DNA of 64,000 bases from Streptomyces albicerus (GTDB lineage: Bacteria; Actinomycetota; Actinomycetes; Streptomycetales; Streptomycetaceae), in the NCBI RefSeq assembly GCF_008905045.1, contig NZ_VWMY01000012.1, forward strand, positions 55,465 through 119,464, given 5' to 3'. The notes beneath the pieces are model-generated. The model ran no database searches. It saw only the letters and a program-made list of their open reading frames with translations, and had not been told where the DNA came from. The position numbers and the translations under genes are program-made. Positions 44,798-54,314 of this stretch are shown piece after piece; positions within the stretch are counted from its first letter, which is position 1; every line of letters begins with the position of its first letter.

Positions 44798-45613
44798 TCA
44801 GCGGCCCGCTCCCAGCGTCCTGACGACCTCGGAGACCCGCGTGTAGACCCCTGGGCTGTCGGCCCGCCCGCAGCCACTCCCCCACGACACAAGGCCGATC
44901 AGCCGCCCCTGAGCGACCAGGGGCCCGCCGCTGTCCCCCTGACAGGCGTCCCGGCCACCGGCCCCCTCCCCCGCACACAGCATGGAACCGGCGAGGTACG
45001 TTCCGTCCGCGCTGCCCGGATACGCCCCCTCGCAGACTGTGTCGGACAGCACACGCACACGCGCCGCCCGCAGAGCCCGCGCGTAGTCGCCGCCACTTGT
45101 CGTGTCACCCCAGCCGTACACCACAGCGTCCGTACCGGTCCGGTACGCGGCGTCCTCGGGACCCGCCATGCGGATGACCGAGCTCGCGGCGAGCGGCTCC
45201 GCGAGGGTGAGCACGGCGAAGTCTCCGGCGTTCGTGTAGCCGTCGTACCGCGGGTTGATCCAGGTCTCGCGTATGGCTATCTCCTTGCCTTCGTCCGACA
45301 GCAGATCCCCGCGTCCCGCGACGACTCTCAGGTCCCGGACCTGCCGCGGGGGCGCCCCCAGCACCTCCTCACTCAGGCAGTGGGCCGCCGTCAGCACGGT
45401 CGACCGGCCGATCACCACACCCCCGCAGAACTGGCCCGCACGCGTACCTCCGAACCGGTCACGGCTGGACAGGGCCACCGTCCAGGGACTCTCGGAGATC
45501 TCGACCGGATATCCGCCGATGACAACATCTGCCGTCGCGGGGGCCGTGGATACCAGCGGTATCGCGGCCGCCGCGGCCGCGAGGGCCAGCACTCGGGCGA
45601 AGGGACGACGCAT
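44798..45613 (-). CDS. Secreted trypsin-like serine protease (S1 family)
   Basis: A 271-aa protein. A signal peptide ends near STAPATA, and the mature enzyme begins close to VIGGYPVE. The catalytic triad is in VLTAAHC (His), AGDFAVLTL (Asp) and ACQGDSGGPLV (Ser). Cysteines FCGG..AAHC and GSGC are placed for the usual disulphides. The aspartate in GGRDACQGDSGG six residues before the serine predicts trypsin-like cleavage after Arg/Lys. It is a single-gene unit between two terminators. Confidence 0.92.
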   Translation of the reverse strand: MRRPFARVLALAAAAAAIPLVSTAPATADVVIGGYPVEISESPWTVALSSRDRFGGTRAGQFCGGVVIGRSTVLTAAHCLSEEVLGAPPRQVRDLRVVAGRGDLLSDEGKEIAIRETWINPRYDGYTNAGDFAVLTLAEPLAASSVIRMAGPEDAAYRTGTDAVVYGWGDTTSGGDYARALRAARVRVLSDTVCEGAYPGSADGTYLAGSMLCAGEGAGGRDACQGDSGGPLVAQGRLIGLVSWGSGCGRADSPGVYTRVSEVVRTLGAGR

Positions 45614-45690
45614 GCGCGCTCCTCACTCTGGGGTTGTCCTGAGACACCCAGAGTGATTCAGGGGGCGGCGCTCCGCACTCCGCACAGACC

Positions 45691-45726
45691 GAGGGCCCGG
45701 CTCCCTGGACGGGAAACCGGGCCCTC
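45691..45726 (-). terminator. Terminator of hrdB
   Basis: A 10-bp stem (GAGGGCCCGG) with a 16-base loop lies 19 bases after the hrdB stop on the minus strand. Confidence 0.65.
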
Positions 45727-45744
45727 GTGACGTGCGGCCGAGAC

Positions 45745-47286
45745 CTAGTCGAGGTAGTCGCGCAGGACCTGCGAGCGCGACGGGTGGCGCAGCTTCGACA
45801 TCGTCTTGGACTCGATCTGGCGGATGCGCTCACGCGTCACGCCGTACACCTTGCCGATCTCGTCGAGGGTCTTCGGCTGACCGTCGGTGAGACCGAAACG
45901 CATGGAGACGACGCCCGCCTCGCGCTCGGACAGGGTGTCCAGGACGGAGTGCAGCTGCTCCTGGAGGAGCGTGAAGCTGACCGCGTCGGCCGGGACGACG
46001 GCCTCGGAGTCCTCGATGAGGTCACCGAACTCGCTGTCGCCGTCCTCACCCAGGGGGGTGTGGAGGGAGATCGGCTCGCGGCCGTACTTCTGGACCTCGA
46101 TGACCTTCTCCGGGGTCATGTCGAGTTCCTTGGCCAGCTCCTCCGGGGTGGGCTCGCGGCCCAGGTCCTGAAGCATCTGGCGCTGCACGCGCGCGAGCTT
46201 GTTGATGACCTCGACCATGTGCACCGGGATACGGATGGTGCGGGCCTGGTCGGCCATGGCACGGGTGATCGCCTGGCGGATCCACCACGTGGCGTACGTC
46301 GAGAACTTGTAGCCCTTGGTGTAGTCGAACTTCTCCACCGCGCGGATCAGACCGAGGTTGCCCTCCTGGATGAGGTCCAGGAAGAGCATGCCGCGGCCGG
46401 TGTAGCGCTTGGCCAGGGAGACCACCAGACGGAGGTTGGCCTCCAGGAGGTGGTTCTTGGCGCGGCGGCCGTCCTCGGCGATGATCTCCAGCTCGCGCTT
46501 GAGCTTCGGCGCGAGCTTGTCGGCGTTGGCCAGCTTGTCCTCGGCGAACAGACCGGCCTCGATGCGCTTGGCGAGTTCGACCTCCTGCTCGGCGTTGAGC
46601 AGCGGGACCTTGCCGATCTGCTTGAGGTAGTCCTTGACGGGGTCGGCGGTGGCACCGGCCGCGGCGACCTGCTGCGCGGGCGCGTCGTCCTCGTCCTCGT
46701 CCGACAGGACGAAGCCCTGGGCACCGTCCTCGGCGGGCTCCTCGGCACCGGTCTTGGCCGCTCCGGGGGTCTCCTCGACCGCCTCGTCGTCGGCCAGCTC
46801 GGCGTCGTCCTTCTTGGTGGTGGTCTTCTTGGCCGTCGTCTTCTTGGCGACGGTCTTCTTCGCGACGGCCTTCTTGGCGGTCGTCTTCTTGGCAGCGGCC
46901 TTCTTGGCGGATGCGTCCTCGGCGGGAGCGTCGGCAGCAGGCATCGCCGGAGCGGCGGTGGCGGTGGCCTGCTTGGCCGTCGCCGTCTTCGCCGCGACGG
47001 TCTTGGTGGCGGTGCGCTTGGCTGGACTCTTCGCTGCGACGCTCTTCCGGGTGCGCTTGGGCTCTGCGGCACTGACCATCAGCGTCACACCCTCTTCCTC
47101 GAGGATCTGGTTGAGGCTGCGCAGTACGTTCTTCCACTGAGTGGCCGGAATCTGGTCAGCTTCGAAGGCCCGACGCACGTCATCGCCGGCGATCTGCCCC
47201 TCAGCCTTTCCCCGCTCAATGAGCGCCATGACAGAGACGGACTCGGCGATCTCCGGCGGGAGCGTACGGGATGTGCTGGCCGACAC
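45745..47286 (-). CDS. hrdB: Principal RNA polymerase sigma factor HrdB
   Basis: A 513-aa group 1 sigma-70 factor. The N-terminal part opens [20 protein letters not shown] and contains a lysine/alanine/threonine-rich repeat ([19 protein letters not shown], residues 105-150). Regions 1.2 to 4 follow ([56 protein letters not shown]). It directs most vegetative transcription. The GTG at 47286 gives the family length and opening; a TTG six bases upstream is less likely. whiH lies behind a strong terminator upstream. Confidence 0.97.
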   Translation of the reverse strand: MSASTSRTLPPEIAESVSVMALIERGKAEGQIAGDDVRRAFEADQIPATQWKNVLRSLNQILEEEGVTLMVSAAEPKRTRKSVAAKSPAKRTATKTVAAKTATAKQATATAAPAMPAADAPAEDASAKKAAAKKTTAKKAVAKKTVAKKTTAKKTTTKKDDAELADDEAVEETPGAAKTGAEEPAEDGAQGFVLSDEDEDDAPAQQVAAAGATADPVKDYLKQIGKVPLLNAEQEVELAKRIEAGLFAEDKLANADKLAPKLKRELEIIAEDGRRAKNHLLEANLRLVVSLAKRYTGRGMLFLDLIQEGNLGLIRAVEKFDYTKGYKFSTYATWWIRQAITRAMADQARTIRIPVHMVEVINKLARVQRQMLQDLGREPTPEELAKELDMTPEKVIEVQKYGREPISLHTPLGEDGDSEFGDLIEDSEAVVPADAVSFTLLQEQLHSVLDTLSEREAGVVSMRFGLTDGQPKTLDEIGKVYGVTRERIRQIESKTMSKLRHPSRSQVLRDYLD

Positions 47287-47575
47287 GAACAACCTCTCGG
47301 AACGTTGGAAAACGGCTTCCGGCCCCGTCCACTGCGGACAGGAGCCGACGACCGCCGACTTGGGGATGGCCGACGGCGCGGGCGGGGGCCGGGAAGAGTC
47401 ACAGCGCCTTGAACGGCGTCTGTATTCCCTACTCGGCTGTCACCTCTTAGGTCATCGCGCTGTTCCGAGGAGCGTTACGCCCAATCTGCGTGGCCCGAGT
47501 CACACCCCGTAAGCGCTCAAAAGCGGCCAGACACGGTCAGAGGTGGTCAGCCGACAGCCTCAGCGGCTCATGGCA
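47287..47575 (-). promoter_or_regulatory. hrdB upstream region with candidate promoter
   Basis: On the minus strand ATGACC (47455-47450), an 18-bp spacer and TAGGGA (47431-47426) form the best -35/-10 pair, 140 bases before the start. GGGAAT overlaps this -10 and resembles the -35 of oxidative-stress sigma promoters, but no properly spaced GTT follows. A second promoter further upstream is possible. Confidence 0.35.
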
Positions 47576-47622
47576 CCGCCGGACCCCGGCGGATTCCAGA
47601 AGAATCCGCCGGGGTCCGGCGG
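47576..47622 (-). terminator. Strong terminator between whiH and hrdB
   Basis: A perfect 21-bp stem (right-hand arm begins GAATCCGCCGGGG) with the loop CAGAA starts 72 bases after the whiH stop. It insulates hrdB from sporulation-stage transcription of whiH. Confidence 0.85.
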
Positions 47623-47693
47623 CAGATGGTTCGCCGGCCAAGCGATGTCACGCGGGGGCACTGGCCCCCGACCGCGCCGCCCTCGGTACGCGG

Positions 47694-48581
47694 TCAGTGC
47701 TCGCGCGGCGCGGGCACGACGCGCTCCACCTCGGGGTGGACGGTGAGCAGTTGGCGCATGGCTGCCTCGGCGCCCGGCCCGTCGCCCGCCGCGAGGGCGT
47801 CGACGATGCGGGCGTGGTGCGCGAGGGAGGCCTCGGTCGGCCGGTCGCAGCCGGCGATCGGGCCGCCGGAGACCTGAAGCGCGGCCGACACGATCCCGGA
47901 GAGGTGCTCCAGCATGCGGTTGCCGGCGACCTGGATGAGCAGGGAATGGAACTCCGCGTCGGCGCGCGAGAAGGTGAGCGCGTCGCCCTGCCCCATGGCG
48001 TGACCCATGATCTCGACCATGTCGGCGAGCCGCTGCTGCACCTCCTCCCGTCCATGTCCGGCGGCGAGGCGGGCGGCCAGCGGCTCGATCGTCCAGCGCA
48101 GCTCGCTCAGCTCACGCCGCTGGTCGTCGCGCTGTGGCCCGAAGGCCCGCCACTCGATGATGTCCGGGTCGAGGAGGTTCCAGTCGCTGACCGGACGTAC
48201 GCGCGTGCCGACATTGGGGCGGGCGCTGACCAGGCCCTTCGCCTCGAGGACGCGGAGTGACTCACGGACGACGGTGCGGGAGACCTCGAACCGCTGGCCG
48301 ATCTCCTCGGGCACCAGCGGGCGGTCCGCACCCAGGTCTCCGGAGACGATCATCTGGCCCAGTTGCTGGACCAGTTGGCCATGCAGGCCGCGGCCGCGGC
48401 TGCCGGCGGCGCGCCGGCCCACGCGGCCCAGCTCCGGGTCCGTGCCGTCCCACACGGAGGCGCTGACACGGTCTGCGCCGGGGGCCTCCGCATAGGGGTA
48501 GCGGTCGAGTTCGCCCGGGCCGGCGAGGCCGGAGTCTGCGGAACGGGCGGCGGTCATCATGGTGTGCGCAAGGGTACTCAC
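47694..48581 (-). CDS. whiH: Sporulation regulator WhiH (GntR/FadR family)
   Basis: A 295-aa regulator. After an unusual N-terminal extension (STLAHTMMTAARSADSG) comes a winged helix (PEEIGQRFEVSRTVVRESLR) and an FCD-type ligand domain (LSELRWTIEPLAARLAAG; DAEFHSLLIQVAGNRMLEHL). WhiH is needed for sporulation septation in Streptomyces. Identification rests on the N-terminal extension and position next to hrdB. The GTG at 48581 has AAAGGA upstream. Confidence 0.92.
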   Translation of the reverse strand: MSTLAHTMMTAARSADSGLAGPGELDRYPYAEAPGADRVSASVWDGTDPELGRVGRRAAGSRGRGLHGQLVQQLGQMIVSGDLGADRPLVPEEIGQRFEVSRTVVRESLRVLEAKGLVSARPNVGTRVRPVSDWNLLDPDIIEWRAFGPQRDDQRRELSELRWTIEPLAARLAAGHGREEVQQRLADMVEIMGHAMGQGDALTFSRADAEFHSLLIQVAGNRMLEHLSGIVSAALQVSGGPIAGCDRPTEASLAHHARIVDALAAGDGPGAEAAMRQLLTVHPEVERVVPAPREH

Positions 48582-48641
48582 GGATCCTTTGTCGGCGCCG
48601 TCTCCAACTCCCTTGAGGTCTTTGGTGAAAAGCACACGAAA

Positions 48642-48681
48642 GGGTGATCGCTCACCCCGTCGCAATTGACGCCTTATCGGA
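48642..48681 (-). promoter_or_regulatory. Candidate sigma-WhiG promoter element and inverted repeat before whiH
   Basis: On the minus strand TCCGATAA (48681-48674) matches the -10 of sigma-WhiG promoters (GCCGATAA); a clear TAAA -35 is not seen. Downstream of it lies the perfect repeat GGGTGATCGCTCACCC (48642-48657). whiH of S. coelicolor is known to depend on sigma-WhiG and to be autoregulated, so this repeat is a candidate WhiH operator. Confidence 0.45.
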
Positions 48682-48743
48682 AAGAAATGGGCGTTCCATG
48701 CGGAGTTGCGCACATGCCGCGAACACGTGTGCACGGACAGTCA

Positions 48744-50507
48744 TCATCGGACCCTGCTCCGCAGGGTCGTGAGCAGGTATGCGCTGAGCAGGGCGGTGAG
48801 GGACAACATCAGTGCGCCGCCGACGGGTTGGGCGATCACCCGCGCCGCGGCGGCCAGATACTGCTCGCCCCCGAACGGCCACTGCACCAGGACGAGCTCA
48901 CGCAGCCGGGTCGAGAACCCGGCGGCCGTCCGTACGGACGGCCCCTCCACGACCTTTTGTACGAGCGGCACGACGAGGATCGGCACGGCGAGAACCGCCG
49001 CGAGTCCGGCGGTCGTCGACCGGAAGATGCCCGCCGCCAGGACGCCCGCCCAGGCGCAGCCGACCACGAGACCGATCCAATTCGTACTCAGCGAAAGCCA
49101 GTCCGCGGGAACTCCGGTGAGCTCCCGTCCGTAGACGAGGTAGAGCAGTTCGGCGTCCACGCCCACCGTGAGGAAAGCGAGCATCAGTGCGGTGGCAGCG
49201 GCGACGAGGAGTTTGGCGGCGAGCAGTCCCAGGCGGCGGGGGACGGTCCCACGGTCTGCGGCCAGGGCGGGGTGGCGGAACTCGTCACCGAAGGCGATGG
49301 CACCGAGCAGCCCCGCACCGAGCGCCGCGGGCGGCAGCGGGAACTCCTGCGGCCACGCGGCCAGCAGTCGCGGCTGCGGCGTGCGTCCCATTCGGGCCAG
49401 GAGTACGGAGATGACGGCGGAGGCGACGAGCACGGCGGCGACGGTCAGGTAACCGGTACCGACTCCTGCCGCACGGCGCAGTTCGTAGCGCAGCGGCCGC
49501 AAGGGGCTGGGGCCCGGGCGAACGGTGATGGGGGGCGGGAGCGGGGACAGCGCGTCCGCATCCTCCGCCTCGGCGGTTCTCGAGGGCGCCGCGGTCTCCG
49601 GAGGGTCGCCATCGGGGGATCGCGCGGCCGCAGGCCCCATGTCGCCGATTTCGTCAGCGAGTTGATGTACGAGGATGCCGTGGCGGTAGGCGGTTTCGCC
49701 GACGTCGGCGCAGGTGCTGCCGTACACGGAGAGGCGGTTGCCGTCCTCCCGTACGACCTCCAGGGAGCGCCGGGCGGTGCGGGCTTCCTTGGTGAGCAGG
49801 GCGCTGAGCCGGGCGGCGTGCGGGCTGCGGACGGCGACGCGGGGCCGGAGGCGGGTGCGGGCGAAGTCGGCGACCTCCTGGTCGGCGACGAGCCTGCCCT
49901 CCTCCAGTGTGACGACCCGGTCGGCGGTCCGCGCGGCTTCCTTGGGGTCGTCCGTGGTGAACAGGACGGTGCCGCCGCCGGCGGCGTGGGCGCGCAGAAT
50001 CCCGTGCAGCCAGCGGCTTTCGCGGGCGCAGAGCCCGTCGGCGGCGTCGTCGAGCACGAGGGTGTGCGGGTCTGACAGCAGTGCGCAGGCCAGGCCCAGG
50101 CGGCGGTCCATGCCGCGTGAGAGCGCGCCCAGGCGTTGGTCGCGCAGGCTGACGAGGCCCACCACTTCGAGGACGTCGTCGGCACGCCGGGCGGGCACGC
50201 CCGCCGCGGCGCACAGCATTTGGAGTTGGCCACGGACCGTGCGCGCCGGATGGCCGGGGACCTCCCCGAGGAGAACGCCGACCTCGCGCGAGGGATGGGC
50301 GATGCGGTGCAGCGGGCGGCCTCTGAAGTAGGTGATTCCGCGGCCCTGTTGGAGTTCGAGCATGAGCCTGAGCGCCGTCGTCTTACCTGCGCCCGGGGCT
50401 CCGAGGAGCGCTGTGACGCGGCCCGCGGGCACCTCGAAGGAGACGTCGTCGACGGCGGGGGGAAGCTCCTTGCGCGCGTTGCTGGTCAGTCCGATCGCCT
50501 GGATCAC
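48744..50507 (-). CDS. ABC transporter: ATPase fused to a membrane domain
   Basis: A 587-aa protein. The N-terminal ABC domain has Walker A GAPGAGKTT, a weak signature LSRGMDRRLGLA and Walker B HTLVLDDAADGL. It lacks the usual catalytic glutamate after Walker B (DD then A), so hydrolysis may be poor. A proline-rich linker (residues 310-340) leads to about six membrane segments. No partner gene is adjacent, so it probably works as a homodimeric half-exporter. The GTG at 50507 is chosen; TATCTT ends seven bases before it, so the mRNA could be leaderless. A TTG at 50516 is an alternative. Confidence 0.8.
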   Translation of the reverse strand: MIQAIGLTSNARKELPPAVDDVSFEVPAGRVTALLGAPGAGKTTALRLMLELQQGRGITYFRGRPLHRIAHPSREVGVLLGEVPGHPARTVRGQLQMLCAAAGVPARRADDVLEVVGLVSLRDQRLGALSRGMDRRLGLACALLSDPHTLVLDDAADGLCARESRWLHGILRAHAAGGGTVLFTTDDPKEAARTADRVVTLEEGRLVADQEVADFARTRLRPRVAVRSPHAARLSALLTKEARTARRSLEVVREDGNRLSVYGSTCADVGETAYRHGILVHQLADEIGDMGPAAARSPDGDPPETAAPSRTAEAEDADALSPLPPPITVRPGPSPLRPLRYELRRAAGVGTGYLTVAAVLVASAVISVLLARMGRTPQPRLLAAWPQEFPLPPAALGAGLLGAIAFGDEFRHPALAADRGTVPRRLGLLAAKLLVAAATALMLAFLTVGVDAELLYLVYGRELTGVPADWLSLSTNWIGLVVGCAWAGVLAAGIFRSTTAGLAAVLAVPILVVPLVQKVVEGPSVRTAAGFSTRLRELVLVQWPFGGEQYLAAAARVIAQPVGGALMLSLTALLSAYLLTTLRSRVR

Positions 50508-50615
50508 CTGAAGCAAGATAGCGCGATATGTACGGTTTTTCGGGCACCTTGGGCGTGCTCCAGGGCAGGCTCCGGGCCAGTCGGGACACCTGGCCGGACT
50601 GCGACCTGGAGTGCG

Positions 50616-51374
50616 TCAGACCTCGGGGCGGAGCATCGGCGGGTTGAGCAGCGTGGCTCCGCCCGCGCGGAAGAGCTGGGCAGGGCGGCCGCCCTGTCGG
50701 GTCGTCGTACCGCCCGTGGGGACGAGGAAGCCTGGCGTGCCGGTCACCTTGCGGTGGAAGTTGCGGGGATCGAGTGCCACGCCCCATACCGCCTCGTAGA
50801 CCCGGCGCAGTTCACCGACCGTGAACTCGGTCGGGCAGAAAGCGGTGGCCAGCGACGAGTACTCGATCTTGGAGCGGGCGCGCTCCACGCCGTCCGCCAG
50901 GATCTGGGCGTGGTCGAAGGCGAGTGGCGCGGCCTGTTCGCCGTCGCGGCCGTAGCCGCCCTGCTGGAGCAGTTCCTCGACGGGGGCCCAGCGCGCGCTG
51001 TTCGCGTCGCCACCCGCCCTGGGCGCCGGCAGATCGGGGGCGAGGGCGAGGTGGGCGACGCTGACGACCCTCATCCGCGGGTCACGCTTGGGGTCGCCAT
51101 AGGTCGCGAGCTGCTCCAGATGCGCGCCGTTGGCCTGTGCGGGGGCGGCCGGGTCGTGGGCGCACAGCCCGGTCTCCTCGATCAGTTCCCGCGCCGCGGC
51201 CTGCGCCAGGTCCTCGTCCGGCCGTACGAAGCCGCCGGGCAGCGCCCACCGCCCCTGGAAGGGCGGTTCACCCCTCCGTACCGCCAGCGCGCACAGGGCA
51301 TGGCGACGCACGGTCAGCACGACCAGGTCAACGGTGACGGCGAACGGCGGGAAAGCTGACGGGTCGTAGGGCAT
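50616..51374 (-). CDS. NUDIX-domain protein with C-terminal winged helix (NrtR-like regulator)
   Basis: A 252-aa protein. The NUDIX domain (residues 8-150) holds GGFVRPDEDLAQAAARELIEETGL, which keeps the full Nudix box. The C-terminal part (FTVGELRRVYEAVWGVALDP, then NFHRKVTGTPGFLVPTG) is the winged helix of NrtR-type regulators, which respond to ADP-ribose and control NAD-related genes. No NAD gene is adjacent here. A short inverted repeat precedes the start and may be its own operator. Confidence 0.85.
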   Translation of the reverse strand: MPYDPSAFPPFAVTVDLVVLTVRRHALCALAVRRGEPPFQGRWALPGGFVRPDEDLAQAAARELIEETGLCAHDPAAPAQANGAHLEQLATYGDPKRDPRMRVVSVAHLALAPDLPAPRAGGDANSARWAPVEELLQQGGYGRDGEQAAPLAFDHAQILADGVERARSKIEYSSLATAFCPTEFTVGELRRVYEAVWGVALDPRNFHRKVTGTPGFLVPTGGTTTRQGGRPAQLFRAGGATLLNPPMLRPEV

Positions 51375-51387
51375 GCCGCGATCATAG

Positions 51388-51402
51388 TCGTCTGCCTGAC
51401 GA
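51388..51402. promoter_or_regulatory. Candidate NrtR-like operator
   Basis: TCGTC and GACGA flank five bases (tgcct), 14-28 bases upstream of the NUDIX-regulator start. NrtR-type repressors commonly bind such repeats near their own gene. The arms are short, so this is tentative. Confidence 0.35.
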
Positions 51403-51503
51403 TAAACACTCCCTTCGTCGGTCGCTTCAGTGGCTGATCCACTGCTCTCCGGTACGGACGTCATGGGGCGCTGCCTGCTCCGACCCCGTTGGATTCCATC
51501 TGC

Positions 51504-53580
51504 TCACACTCCCAGCTGAAGCCCGTCGGCCGCCTCCTCGACCATGGCGAGGCCGAGCCTGCTGACGCGTACGGAGAAGGGGGCGCCCGCGACACGCAGG
51601 CCGGTCAGCCCGATCTCGCCCAGGGGCGCGCTGCGGACCGGGCACAGGGTCACCGTGCCGGCCGGGGCGTCGGGGCGGATTCCGGCCAGGGTGGTGAGCA
51701 GGAGGACCCCGGCGGCCGCGGCCGTGGCCGCCGGCCGGCAGGCCGCCGGATGCGGCACCGGGGCGTCGCCTTCCGTGCGTTGTTCCCCCCGCGTACATCT
51801 CCGGCAGCCGGTGCCCGAAGGCCTCCGCCGCCGACAGCACGCCCCTCAGCAGTGAACTCGCCTCTCTTTCGTAACCCGCGTCGGCCAGGCCCGCGACGGC
51901 GACAGCTGTCTCGTGGACCCGCACCGCCCCGCTTCGATGCCCGAACGGGTTGTACGCCGCCTCCTTCGCGCCAAGGCTGCGCAGCCCCCAGCCGGAGTCC
52001 ATGGCGGGCCCGCCGAGCAGCCGCGCGAGCTGTTCCGTCTGCACCTTGTCGAGCAGGCCCGGGGCCGGTGCGCCCGCGCCCAGCAGCCCGGTGTCGAGCA
52101 GGTGGACGCTGCCGGCGCCGAGGTGCGGCACGAGTCGCCCGTCCGGCAGGCGCGCCGAGGCCGGTCTGCCGCCTCCCCTGTCCTCGATCCAGAAGTCCTC
52201 CTGGAACGCGCTCCTCATCTCCCGCGCCCACGTCAGCAGCTCGGCACCGCCTCTCCTGCCATACGCGTCGAGGAGGTCGGCGCCCAGCAGCGCGGCTCGG
52301 TGGGCATGCGCCTGGGTCTCGCAGCGCCAAGGCCCACCGGGATGGGGGTCGGGCAGATACGTACCGTCGCCGACGGCGGTCCGCAGCCACTGGAGGCAGC
52401 GCTCGGCCGCGGGGAGCAGCTGCTCGGTCTCCTGTTCGGGCAGCCCCCAGCGTCTGGCCTCCGCAAGGACCACGGGGAAGAGAAGGGTCGCCTCTTCGCC
52501 CGTGCAGCTCGGTGGCAGATGCGTACCTGCATGCCGTCGCGGCCCGGGAATCAGGCCGGACCGCGGCCCCGCGCCCGCGAGTTGAGCGCGGGCGAGGGTG
52601 CGCAGGGTGCCCGCGGCGAGCCTGGTGCCCAGCGGAAGGGTCATGCGCGCGGCCGCGAGCGCCTCGGCCGGTGCCATGCCGCAGCGCCAGGGTGCGCCCG
52701 CCGCGAGGTGCGAGTCGGACGGGTGCGCGGGGTCACGGAGCAGCAGGGCCTGGAGGTCCTCGATGCTCGTGCGCAGCAGTGCCTGGACCCTGGGGTCGTC
52801 GCCAACGGCCCGTGCCGGAGCGAGCGGGCTCGTGGCACGGCGCGCGACGGTTCGGACGGGCCCCGCACCGCCCGGCCGTACCCTCAGTTCCACGCTTCGA
52901 GTGCCGCCGGGTGGCAGTTCCATCTCCCAGCGCAGCAGCCCGGCGGAGGCCAGCGCGTCCGAGGGCGGCGGGTCGGCGGTGACGACAGAGTGCCCGGTGT
53001 CACTCGACCACCGCATGCCCGAGTCGTGAACGCTGGGGAGCAGCTCGGGACCGGCTCGTCCGGAGGCGACCGCGCCCAGTTCCGCCAGGTCCGTGCCGAG
53101 TGCCAACTCGACGGGCAGGCGCAGATGCCGTTGGGCGGCGCTGCGCAGGGTGATCCGCTCCGTGCCGTCCGCGTATCGCGTCCGTTCGACGACGACGTCC
53201 GGGTCGGGGCCGCCGTCGGCGGAGAGGGTCAAGGTCGCCACGAAACGCGCCTGGTCGGCCGCGACCATCCGGGCCTGGACCGCAAGCGGCTCGCGCCCGG
53301 CCACGCGCAGTCGGCACCGAGAGAGCATGCGCCGGCCCGCACGGTAGAAGCCCTCGAGCCCCTGGCCGGTCAACTGGCCCTGTTCCGTGGAGATCGCGAG
53401 CCCTGGCAGGGCGACACAGATCAGTGCGGTGTGCGCGGGTGGCAGGTTCGCAGTCCCGCGCGGCGCGGACGGCGGTGCCTGCGCAGTCGTGGCACCGCCG
53501 GGGCCTATGGAAGGCGACGCGGGCCTGCGGAGCAGAGAGTGGTCGTCGTGCGGGGTTGTGGACCGGGTGGGCAGGTGCAT
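51504..53580 (-). pseudogene. Glycogen-debranching-like protein (MGH1-type glycoside hydrolase family), frameshifted in a G6 run
   Basis: About 690 aa when repaired. The N-terminal glycogen-debranching-type domain (RMLSRCRLRVAGREPLAVQA; FVATLTLSADGG) is followed by an alpha/alpha-barrel region with DLQALLLRD, HLAAGAPWRCGMAPAEALA, SGLIPGP and GEEATLLFPVVLAEA. The frame is intact to RLPEMYAGG and then breaks. The expected end (EQRTEGDAPVPHPAACRP, then LRVAGAPFSVRVSR) is in the next frame, stopping at 51504. A run of six G on the minus strand (51790-51785) where five would restore the frame explains it. Without repair the frame runs to 51427 with an arginine-rich tail. Confidence 0.8.
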
Positions 53581-54314
53581 GGGGCGGCTTCTTATGTGCT
53601 CCGCGCGCTGAGTGCGCGCTCGGCGGCGTGTGGGGGCGTGTGAGGGCTCCGGAAAGCAGGGTTGGCGCGACGGCACGGACCGGCCGTGGGTTGCGCCACT
53701 CAGGTGAACGGAGCGGGCCTGTCCCGGGTCACGCCCCGGCTCGTGCGAGCCGGCCGAGCGGCGGTGAGCTCGGGGCTTGGAGGTGCGGCGACAGCTGAGT
53801 GCTTGAGCAGGGTGCGTGTGCGTGAGGTGTCGAGATTTCTCGCCCGGGGCACTTCGGCTGCGCCCCGCGGCAACACCGGTCGGGGAGTGCCGCAGATCCA
53901 GGTCGGCTACTGCCTGTGGGCGGCCCAAGCCCGCGGCGACAGCCGGGAGTGGGCGCATGTCTGGAACCACCGTGAGCAGTCGGTCCAGGCCCGGGACACC
54001 TTCCGACAGCCGGCCCCGGCCCGGCCTACTCGTAAGAGTCCAGTCCTTCGCAGGCACAGGAGCCCCCAGGCCACGAGCGCACACCCCACGCCGCACCGAC
54101 CTGAGCCTGGTCGCCCACGCCGGGCCAAGCCCGCTCCGCCCCCACACCGGACCAAGCCCGCTCCGCCTCCACACCGACCCGAGCCCGCTCTGCCTCCCTG
54201 CCAACCTGAGCCCGGCCAATCCCGACGCCATTACCCAGAGCAGCCAAGCCCACCACCGATTCCCAGCCGCGCAGGTTGTTCGAAACCGCTCCCCCACCCT
54301 CGTGTCCCCCGCCT
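53581..54314. repeat. Gene-poor region with degenerate 27-bp tandem repeats
   Basis: Between the debranching-like and DUF4192 genes, about 730 bases hold no convincing gene. At 54122-54229 four degenerate 27-base units run in tandem, centred on AAGCCCGCTCCGCC; the first two are nearly identical and the last two are diverged. A long proline-rich frame on the plus strand is a product of the repeat and is not called. Confidence 0.6.

Noticed and set aside
47420..47436. A SigR-type promoter for hrdB based on GGGAAT
   Set aside because: No GTT lies 18-19 bases downstream, so only a weak vegetative pair is reported.
54122..54229. Repeat array considered as a CRISPR
   Set aside because: Units are contiguous without spacers, degenerate, and no cas gene is present.
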